Shown here in pieces: positions 40,001-52,000 of a stretch of DNA of 64,000 nucleotides; position 1 is the stretch's first letter; each line of letters opens with the position of its first letter. This DNA comes from Sipunculus nudus. Its lineage: Eukaryota; Annelida; Sipuncula; Golfingiida; Sipunculidae. The DNA is taken from positions 24,462,362 to 24,526,361 of the forward strand of contig CM049307.1 of assembly GCA_026874595.1 (NCBI GenBank). Reading direction: 5' to 3'. The position numbers and the translations under genes were made by a program. The notes under the pieces were generated by a model that saw nothing but the letters and a program-made list of their open reading frames with translations, did no database searches and had not been told where the DNA came from.

Positions 40001-43000
40001 CCACTTTGGAAATGGGGGTGTGGGGGGCTGTCTATTGATTTTTAGCTCAGCTGACTGTAAGTCATCTGAGCTATAGTCTTGGTCCATTGTCCGTCGTCTG
40101 TCCGTCCGTCTGTCCGTCTATCCATCCGTTAGACACATTTTGAAACCGTTAGACCTATGAATAAAAAATTTGGCATACTATTAGATGTCCCCAAAATCTC
40201 CTACCATACCGAAAATTGGGTCAATATGACTTCGTTCCTTTGAGATATTTAGGAAAAACCTCAAATTTCCTTTAAAAACCTATTATCATGCTTCAGGACT
40301 GCCTAATATCAAAACCACTTATCTGTTTTTCTTAATATTTACCAGAAGTAATCTTCTATATATTTCCTATACACATGCCAGAAATTAAGTCCTTTAAATA
40401 TAATTTCTTGAAGTTATTGGCCTGAACATAATGGACTTTGCAAAAAATCAGGAAAATATTACTCACTTAACATGAAATATTTTGAAACTAGAGTATTTTC
40501 CCAAGTATATAACTATGTTTAATTAAGATTCAATTTTTTACCGAAAATTAGATCTGAATTTTGTAATTTTTTTAAGTTATTAACATAAAAATAAAATCAG
40601 TACCTTAAATTTTGCCCAACTTTGACCATGGCACTTTTTTCCTGTAAGTACCATTGATTTTATTTTCACAGCATGTAAACATAAATATTTAATTTGTTTA
40701 AATCTGAAATTTGAAAATAAAAGCTTGAAAATTAAGCTAGTTATTGATTTTTATTCTAGAGGCTCTATTGTAGTCATTTGCTTTGATTACAGATTACAGA
40801 TGCAGGGTCCCACTCCAGGTCACTGGAAGTCAGCTATGCCAGGGTTTCTGATTTGTAACAGTCACTGGGGGAGATCCCCTGCTGTGACTGGTGTACAGTT
40901 ATTCTCATATCACCACCCCAATCACCCCCCCCCCCCCCCCACAAACCCAACCCTCCAAGTGTTATGCAGTAATTGTTATTGTTTTCACTGTATCTCCTTA
41001 ATTGTAATGCTGTATCAACTCCGATATGCAAAAACTTTCCTTGAAAAAGTAATTCAAGGTTTAATCCAGAAGATGGAATGTTGTGTAATGTAGCATTTTT
41101 AAAGAAATCAATTTTCTTTTAAATGATTTGAACAAATATAATTGAACCCATCAGTATGCTTAAATTTATAAAATATGAAGCACATTAGGATAAATAAAGA
41201 CACAATTAAAAATTGTGAAATCTAAATCAAGTATTATTTTTAGATATTTATTGTTTTGCAGATTTAAAAGATATATTTTTGTGGTAAAAAATAAATAAAC
41301 ATTTGTATGCATGATGTGGTGTTATCTGACAAGATTGAGATTTGTGATGATGCAATATATGTTTTATTGGAAATGTATAGAAATATAAACTTAAATTTAA
41401 AAAAATTGTTGTGATAAAAAAATGAGGATTTAATACAAACATTTGTTCATTATTTTCCTGCCTCAGCAGAATTTGAGATCAGGCTTTGTTTGCTCTGTTT
41501 TATGCTGTTAATTAGTTATATTTCAACTGTATACATTTCATAAAAAAATACATATATATTTAATAATATATATTATACAAAAAATAGATTCAATTGAACA
41601 AATGTGTAAACTACTGAAATGTCAACAGTTAATCAAAAAACCAACTATTGATCATGGTAATAGTTCAGATCATTTGTTCACTAACTGCTTCAGTTTCAAC
41701 ATTAGGAAACACATGGTTAGGTCACAAAAAATTATTTGCAACAATTTCTTGCTCATCAATACAAACCAATCATATAAATCAACCATGGCCTTTATTATCT
41801 CTTTCTCTTACACTTTATCTCCATTTGATATTATTTTAGATTTTTACCTTCAAGGTCAACTTCAGCTGAGCACAGTGACCCATGGGTCCCTTGTTTTTTA
41901 TTAATTATGGAAACTTTCTGTTCATTATGTGACAATGACAAAATGTGTACTTTGTCAATAGAGAATAAAATGTTTAGTTAAAATCAATTAATCTGATGCT
42001 TTAATTAAATCATACTGGATACCTGTAAGTCTTCCTTGAATGATGGATGGTATCTTTTGGATGACACTTTAACTGATCATATTTCTGTAACTAACAGAAT
42101 TACATTAAATCAATATCTGTCACTTGGCATCCTTGACCAGATCACTTCAGTCAACATCACATGACAGAATAAACATTTTTTTTTTCAGTTATTCATTGTT
42201 TTACTCAAATAGTTTGTAAGTTATGGCCATGTTTTCCATCAATATATTTAACAGCTTACCTGATTGTTTGACTGATATGTTTCAGTATTTAATTGACTTT
42301 TTACAAAAATATATAAAAAAAAAACCTGATTGGGAGATGCATGCATACAGGAGGAACTAAAAAATGTCCATGTTAATGTTCAGTTTTATAATACTTGTTA
42401 ATGCATCACAAACAGACTTGGTGACTAATGTGACATGTGCTATTCATTAGACCTTTCCCCATATCAAATGATAAGAGAACTGGATCTTGTTAGGAAACAG
42501 CTGAGGGCAGATAATCATTGTATTTGTAAATGAACTAAACACTGTGCTAGGACTGCTGATAATCCAACAGAAATACCACTGAACTTGATATCACAAAGGG
42601 GCTGCAACCAGCAAAAGCCAGCCTCTGACAGATAATATGCCACTGGTTGTCTTTTTTTACCTCTCAATGCAGGAAATGTGGTTGTATTAATTTCACAGCC
42701 CAGAGTACCAATATTAATGCAGCCTCCTTTGAACAGACATATGCAATCTGTATGAACTTGTTTTCAGGCCTGTCCAATGTTTTGATGGGTTCAAAAGTTA
42801 TGTTGAGCCCTGTAGGGTGACAGATCCGTGAAGGATCGTGAAGGATCACAAACAGGTATACATACAGGTGTGAAAATCTCACCTTGTAAATTTACATCTG
42901 TTAGGCACCATTACTGTAATCAAAAGAATTACACTGAAACTGCTAATTGTTCTCATCATGTTCTATAAGCATATAAATATTATTAATTATAATTAATAAA

Positions 43001-46000
43001 TAGAAGCATAGCTGAAATAACTGGATTGCATCAGAATACTGGAATAGTCAATGGCATTGAAATAATGGTGAAACTCCATGTATAAACATTGAAGAGGTGT
43101 TATTGTTAAGGGTTACCTTGGCTTTTTAGCATGTTTATTATACCCTAACACTTGGAACTTGTTTGGTGTACATCTGGTCACAAGGACCTGTTCATACTTT
43201 TGTATGGATTTTATCTTACTTGTTTTGGCATAACAGCTTTCATTGAAACAGATCAAGATATGGTAATGTGAGAAGGATACAGTTCTTGGTTTTCTGTAGA
43301 AAAGAACTTGCATGGAACTAAAAGTTTCTATACAGTATCATAGTCCTAATCAACTACAATTATACATAAATACCCTTGAATCTTGATGGTTAAAAGTTTA
43401 AGCATTTTTAAATACAGTTGCTGTTGGGTCAAGGTCTCTGTAAAAAAAACTCAAATTGAAATAGGCCTGCTTAGGATCTGACACAGCAAACGTGATGTAC
43501 TCTTTTTATACCATATAATACCTCTACAAATATCTATATGTTAAAATGTCAAATGCTGGTTTTATAAAAAATTTTGTCATCTGAGAGGCACAATTTTGAT
43601 TGCTCATTATCTGTGACAAGAAGTGTGTAGCGCCTTCTGATATAAACACTTTCTGGTCAAAACCTCCCAAACAGTGTACTCGCCAGAACACAACCTAGGT
43701 TGCACTGAGACTAAGCTTGTACGAACATCATGTCTTATTAATGACTCCATCAGGTACTAGCACCTGCACATGCATCGCAAGGTGACTGCAAACAAGGTCA
43801 AAGCTGACTCATATCGGGCAGCTTAAAAAACCAATCGCCACTTGTCCAGCATCCAGAGAGGCTATTTGCTTTCCATAAAAACAGTAATTACAGCAGCGCA
43901 AGAGAGAGGGATATTGATTACATGACTACACCAGGTTATTAGGATTTGGATGGATTAATTTGCCCCAGCAACAATGGTTCTGGTATTGGCTGTGGCTGGC
44001 TTTTGTAAATAAATAATTATCTGAAGAAATGCCATTTTACAACTGCCCGCCACACCTGCTGTTGCCAGAACTGAACTACTGTAACGATATTGTTTTGACT
44101 CGCTGATTAAGCAAACCTCTGTAGGTTGTTATCGTGTTGGCAAGCTGATTCGGGTGTATGTTTCCCTTCACTGATTATCATGACATGGGCGCCATGTGTC
44201 ACTGTTGTGGAAAAAGCATATTTCACTGATCGAACTTCTGTTATTAGATCAGGTACTTGGCCTCCGACATCACTACAGTTGTTTTTGAAACATCTAACAC
44301 CCCATTACGTCATATTTATAACAGTTTCTGGTAAGAAGTCATAATTTTAATTCAGTGGAAAAAAGCAGATGTATAAACACATCACAAATAACAATTAACA
44401 GTGAGTAAGGGAAAATATTTATATATATGCTAAACATTTACGATTTTATATAACACTGGAATTTTTAGCGAACCTGTGAGCTTATGCAATGGTGCGGAGG
44501 CGTCCGTCGTGCGTCGTCTGTACGTTAACCATAGCTATCTCAAAAATGGCAGGAGCTAGCATCACCAAATTTTTTGCAAATAATCAGTCATCCAAAAAAC
44601 TATATCGGATATTGTTTATTTTTTTCTAACTGCATTTTCTTAGATTTTATAGGGAAAAAGCTAAAAAAACTTTAAAAATCTTCTTCTCCGAAACTGTCCA
44701 GCCAAATTGTCCAATATTTCACAGAAATGATCCCTGGAACAATCTTTCTCAAATTTGTTTGAATGGTTCCAGTTCGGTGATTTTTGGCCGAGATACAGGA
44801 GGTTGAACTTTGTTAACTGTGCAGAAAAGCATATTAAAATTTAAATCTCAGAAACGGCTGTAGCTATCATCACCAAATTTTATGCCAGTGTTGGTCACAT
44901 AGGTCATATCTGAAATTGAGGTATTGGTGGTGCCACCTGCATCGACCTTTTTGTACAGGGTCATCAGTGCCTGTATCACACTGAGGGCTACAAAAAACTT
45001 CTTCTCTGAAACCATATGACCACAATGTTTAATATCGCACAGAAATGATCCTAGTGTAGTGCTTTCTGAAGTTTGTTCAAATGGTCTCTTTTCAGTGACT
45101 TTTGGCTAAGTTATGGAAAGCTGAATTCAGTCATATGCCATAACAGCCCATTTTAGCTCAGTGGCTACAAAGATCTTCTTCTCGAAAACCACTGGACCAA
45201 ATTCTTAAATCTCACATATTAATTATCCTCAGATGTTGATAATTCAAGTTTGTTCAAATGGTTTTGGTTCAGTGCTTTTTGGCTGAGTTACGGGAAGCTG
45301 AACTAAGCCAGTTTGCTGTATCGTCCTATATGAGTCATAAACCTGCGAAACCTTTTTCGACTGATGCCACTGAAGCCAGTTTGTTAAATATTTTACAAGA
45401 ATATTTCCTACAATAATTCTTATAATAATTGTCATTAATGGTTCCACATGAATGATTTTTGGCTGAATTATGGAGATTGAATTTAGTCATTTTACCATAT
45501 ATGTTAGCTGTGTGATGCTGTTACATCTAGCCTGGCACCAATTTATCAGCATCTATTTCATCATGCCACTAGACATTTAGATTTCAGGTTATCTTTGGTT
45601 AATATTGACAAGAAAGTTTTTTTAAAAGCTTTTAAAAAATTTCGATTTATGATTTAAGTTATTCATCATACCAGGCAATGTTACAATCATGGATATTCAG
45701 CTCTCTGGCTATATAAAGACAACTGTAGGTGGATTATAAATTATTGGTATCCCTACTCGACTTAATTCAAGAATTTGCCATCAATGAGATATATCTGTAT
45801 TTTAATTTTGCATTAGGTATGCATCTGTAATAATTTTACATATATTCCTGATTTCTTTTTTATAAAAAGTCAGCTGAAAAGCATTTTGTATTGGGAAAAT
45901 AAATTTCAAAGTTTTTTCAAGTAGGGACCACTTTTGTGTTCAGATGGCAGCACTTGGTTTACCATTGGCAGATTGCCAGTGCCTTGATGTTGGCCATTAG

Positions 46001-49000
46001 CCAAGATGATGTCAGCTCCATAAATAGTTTTGGCACAGTGCCGGGATTGGAAGAAATGCAGCCAGCTATAGGTCAAGAGTTCACTCCGTGCAATAGCTGC
46101 ATTCTATTTATAGCTTTGGCAGACTGCTCACTGCATCATATTTGGCACCAAAGTTCAGCCTGAATCTATTTATAACTTTGGCAGACTGCCAACTGTGTCA
46201 GATTATGCAACTGGTAAAGAGTTCACTCAGTGCAGCCAGGTACAGGTCAAAAGTTCACTCAGTCTAGCCAGTTGCAGGTCAAGAGTTCACTCAGTGCAGT
46301 AGCTTGAGGCAACAATTTGTCACAGGTCACTGCCTTACTCACCTAAGTCTTGTCAGCCCAGTGCATCAACCTCTGGGGAAGTTTGATGTATTGGACTGAT
46401 ATTTTGACCTGTCTATGCGTCTTTGATGGTATTCTCATTTACAAGACAGGTGGTGCCACGTACATTGACTTTTGCACAGTGTATGTGCCTGCTTATTTCT
46501 ACAGAGGAATTTTATATATCAGCCTAAAATTGGGCTATTCATACATATCGAATAGCTTTGTCATATACAAGACTGGTGGTGCCGCCTACAATAATTTTTG
46601 CATAATTTGTGTCCCTGCTTATTTCTCAGGAGGGGTTTGATATATCAGTCTGAAAATTGGCATATGTGTATATCTCTGATAGCTTTGAAGTATACAAGAC
46701 TGGTGGTGCCAGCTACAATCATTTTCGTGTTGTGTGCACCCATGCCAGAATTTCAGCAATGATGTTTGTGTAACTGTTTCTTATTCAAAATGTTTAGTAC
46801 TTGCATTGTTCATATACATGAAAAGTAATGGTCCAGCATTGAAGCATTATACCTGGTGTAATTCCCAATGCACAGGTTCGCATTAGGCCTGTAGGCCTTG
46901 TTTTCCAATCAAATATTTGATATGCATGTATTGTACAGTGTGTGCAGGTTGTTTTAATCATGCCTGTGTGACTTTGAATGTAAAAATATCTTTGAATGTA
47001 AAAATAACTTCATGTGCTAATCTGCACTTTAGTAATAGTTGTCATTTCAGTCAATTACCTTTTTTCAATCAGATATTCAATATGCCTGTATAATACAATG
47101 TGTGCAAGTTTTTTTAATCAGGCTTCTGTGAATGCTAAGTATTTAGTTGTCATTGCAGGCAATTCCCTTTGTATTACTGTTTGTTATTGTATCCGCCAAA
47201 ACAGAGTTTTGCGGATACTATGTTTTCAGCTGGTCGCCGCCGCCGCCGCCGCCGCGTAGGTGTCCGGAGAACTCCTCCGTAACCGCTGGGCGGAATTTTC
47301 CGAAACCCGGGATTATGTTCGGGTCACATGTGAACTGCTGCGCCCCGATTTTGTTTTGACCTCTGACCTTTCCTCTGCGCTCTGCGTCCGTTTGTGCGTC
47401 TGTTTCCACACATAAACCCACATATCTCGGGAACCGTTTGACCGATCAGGAAAATTTTTTTGCACAAATGTAGCCCTCGGAGAGCTTTATAACATACACC
47501 AAACATGGTGGCGCCACCTGCAACCATGTTTGCACAGTGTCCATCTGTTCGTCTGCCTTGGGTTAAAATCACTCATATCTCTGCAGTGACTTGACTAATT
47601 CACCTGAAATTCGGCATGCGCAAACATCCTGGATAGCTTTTCTGATTTTATGACAGGTGGCGCCACCTACATTCACGTTGAGGCTGCAGACATCCAAGCT
47701 CATATCTCGGGAACCGTTTGACCGATCAGGAAAATTCTTTTGCACAAATGTAGCCCTCGGAGAGCTTTATAACATACACCAAAAATGGTGGCGCCACCTG
47801 CAACCATGTTTGCACAGTGTCCATCTGTTCGTCTGCCTTTGGTTAAAATCACTCATATCTCTGCAGTGACTTGACTAATTCACCTGAAATTTGGCATGCG
47901 TATACATCCTGGATAGCTTATCTGATTTTATGACAGGTGGCGCCATCTACATTCACGTTTACGCTGCAGACATCCAAGCTCATATCTCGGGAACCGTTTG
48001 ACCGATCAGGAAAATTCTTTTGCACAAATGTAGCCCTTGGAGAGCTTTATAACATACACCAAAAATGGTGCCGCTACCTGCAACCATGTTTGTACAGTGT
48101 CCATCTGTTTGTCTGCCTTGGGTTAAAATCACTCATATCTCTGCAGTGACTTGACTAATTCACCTGAAATTTGGCATGCGTATACATCCTGGATAGCTTT
48201 TCTGATTTTATGACAGGTGGCGCCACCTACATTCATGTTTACGCTGCAGACATCCAAGCTCATATCTCAGGAACCGTTTGATTGATCAGGAAAATTTTTT
48301 TGCACAAATGTAGCCCTTGGAGAGCTTTATAACATACACAAAAAATGGTGGCGCCACCTGCAACCATGTTTGCACAGTGTCCAGCTGTTCGTCTGCCTTG
48401 GGTTAAAATCACTCATATCTCTGCAGTGGTTTGACTAATTCACCTGAAATTCTGCATGCTTATACATCCTGGATAGCTTTTCTGATTTTATGACAGGTGG
48501 CGCCACCTACAATCAAGTTTACGCTGCAGACATCCAAGCTCATATCTAGGGAACCGTTTGACCAATTGGGCCAAAATTTTGCATGTGTATAGTTCTCACA
48601 AAGCTCTTTATCATACGCTAAACTGGTGGCGCCACCTGCAACCCTTTTTTGCACAGCGTCCATCTGTTTGTCTGCCAAGGGCAAAAATCACTCATATACA
48701 ATATAGTGGTTTGACTTATCTGCCTTAAATTTTGCATATGTATACAACTTGGACGGCTTTCTGGATTTTTTGGTAGGTAGCGCAACCTACATACACAATT
48801 TGGCTGCAGACATCCATGCTGATATGCAACACTTCACCCGTTCCACTCTGATTTAGGCGGATACAAGTAGTCGCTTGTCGACTACCCGTATTCTAGTTAA
48901 AAATGATCATGTCCAGACCCATATTATTGATGGGCAGAATAATTTATTATTACAGTATAATATTACAGATAAAGGATACGTTCAGTTGTTATATTAACAG

Positions 49001-52000
49001 ATGGGATTCTTAGCCATGATGATGATGTTACTGGAAGGCATAACTGACATTTCTGTATGTCAAGCCATTTACAACAGATATGGTAATTATAAGGGCTGCA
49101 TGTGTATTACCTTTAAAGTATTACCAGTAATTACTTCATGCTAAAGCTTTGAAATTGTGTTAAAGTGATCCATTAAAAATTAAAATTTCATGAAATTCAA
49201 ATTCTTAGAATTGTATTTATAATGTATCAGTAGATGGTTTATTTTATATTATCAACATAGCTACCATTAGACCTTTATGAGGAAAGAAATTAATTACATA
49301 TAATGATGTAAATAATATATGTAATTGTAAATAAGGGGAGCTTTAAGTAATGCAGTGTGCCCTGGTAAATATATTCTGCATTAGAGAGAATGCATGATTT
49401 AAAATTTTTTTCTATTAATGGAGGCCAGTTTGAAATTGTATCCTTCAAAAGCAATTGTTTGTTGAGCTCAAGAATTAATTGCCCACAAATTCCATAAAAC
49501 CAATAACCGCACAAATAATGATGAATCCTGTTAAAAAATGAATACATATATGTGGTTTACTGGGCAAGTCTGTGGAATTTCATTCCAGGGTGTGTAAAAA
49601 ACTAGTCAAATTTTTACCCCTATTAACATACACATCAAACAAACCATACAGATTAGTGATATGTTATTGTGAAGCACTGGTTGGTTATTTACCAGTATCA
49701 AAGACTCCCAGAGGAAATGCTATAGGTGTGTACAAAGTACAAGTTTAGATCAGGAAATTAACTGAAACCACTGTGTAATGAATTCACACTGAGACGGCCT
49801 TAATTCATTACATTAATTTACACAGAATTCCAGCATTCCAATAAAGAATACGGTACTAACAATTGTACAAATTTTAAATTCACCGTAGGTGTAAGATCAC
49901 TATAGGTTTTCCATATTACAATGATAATTCATGCCTGTAAGGAGTGTTTGTTGTTCATTCTAGCTGTTAGACCTATAGGATGTTCTTACATAGCATCTAG
50001 ACAGATCCTGCTCAAAATCTCCATGGAAAACTGACTTTTTACAATGGTTTCCTTTATTCTGCAAACTGATGTGAAAATAAAATACTGATCACACTTGAAA
50101 GATGCACAGTGTTCTATAAAATCAGACGAAATCTGGTTCACCAGTTTACTAATCAGTTATGTAGGACTCATGTGTGGACTTGGACTCGAGTCCAGACTCA
50201 TCCACTTTTTCAAGGACTTGGATTCAGACTTTGACTTGGGTCCTGGACTGGGCTTGTACTCAGACTTGGAAGTAAGGACTTGAGAAATCAGGCCAAGTCC
50301 ATCTCAAGTCCAGTAGAAAAGAAAACTCTGTCACATATTATATAAAGATTGTGCACACGGGTGAACTACTAACAGAATATTACAAGAAAATAAGAATTGA
50401 AATAACTCTTTTAAGGAGAAGATTTGTATTGAATTCAGACTTGGACTCGAGTTCCAAATGATTCAGATTTGATGAAGGTGGACTTGGACTCAGACCTCAA
50501 GGACTTGGACTCGAGTGGCCTTGTCTCAGACTTGCACTCAGACTCTGATGGTGTGGACTTGACTACATCATTGCTATGAGGTGAAAATAAAATTCCGATC
50601 ACACTTAAAAGATGCACACTTGCCAGTAATCCATAAGTTCATATGAAATCTGGTTCACCAGATTTCTTAATGGTATGTGGTTTTAAACTGTGACTATTTC
50701 TAACCCTAGATGCCTGTGGCGGAGAGATTCGCGAGGCCAACGGAACCATCCAGAGTCCGTCCTTCCCTGACTTGTACCCTCCTCAGAAAACCTGCATGTG
50801 GAGGATTGTAGCCCCGGAACAATATCGCATCACCATCAACTTCACACATTTTGATCTTGAAGGAAACAATGTGAGTACAAATATAAGTATATATATGTAT
50901 ACTGTAATTTATAGATACAGTGAAGTCCTGTCTGATGAAAACCTCACTTTCACGACATGCAACCCCACTAAGACGACTAATATTTTAGGTCTGGGACTAA
51001 TGTGATTTAAAAATCCTACATAACATCAAATTTCTCAAGAATTGGTCGTCTTGTTCTGGTATTTGACATGAGTGAATATCTTGGAATTATAGTTTAGCCT
51101 AAGCTGACATCTCCTTCACTCCCTCTAATACAAGATTATAAGTTGTGTTTCCCATCAACAGAGCAGCGTAAGTAAAGGTTTCAGTGGACATTCTCTTCTT
51201 TGCTTATTTAAGATTTCACATTTAGTGTTATTGTAAGGATTGATATGCTAAAGCATTTTTATTCTCAGAAAAACATTGAATTTGCTTTTAAAGCTGAGAA
51301 AGTTTAGGTCTGATTTGTTAATAAGTTGCATTTTGGCACCTATGTGTTGTGCTGCCATCTGCTGAGCTTTGCAGAAACTAACATTGACTCAAAATGCACT
51401 GAGTGAAGACATGGGTCTTCAATAACTCACCATCATACATTGTATATATTCATAGCCTTTTTATTAATCAATAAACCTACATGTTTTGAGAATGTTTTAG
51501 TGTGTAATAATTGGAAGAACCATTTTGTATTCAATACAAAATATTATTATTTTATATTATGGTCAAAGTGTCTGCTCTTCATCAGGAAATAAAAATATTT
51601 AAAAAAAATGCAAGGCCATATTTTGGGGTTCCATTACTGGTTCAGTTTTCAGCTCAGCTGATGGAAAGTCATCTGAGCTATAGCGATCACTATTGTCCTT
51701 TGTCCTTTGTCCGTCGGGCTGACCTCCTTCCGTTAACAGAGCACAATTCATTTCTCTGTTTTTGATACCTTCAAAGAGCTGTCATCTGTTAACAGGGCAC
51801 AGATCATTTCTGTTTGACCTAGAATCTTTTAACTTGACATCCAGGGAGGTCCATGGAAAGTCTTCATGGAACTTGAAATTAGGTTTCTGTTATCCATAAC
51901 CTCTGAGCTATGGGGCTCCAAAGTACCCCCAGAATAATGGAAAATTTGATACAAATCTCATGTATCTGAACAACTATTGCATTGATCACAATGATTCTTT

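Noticed and set aside
40725-41093. 122-codon open frame inside family-C copy C2
   Set aside because: It runs through a 16-base C homopolymer and has no domain; it would be disrupted by any length change there.
50071-50666. Short LTR retrotransposon
   Set aside because: The direct repeats lack TG...CA ends, a primer-binding site and any coding sequence between them.
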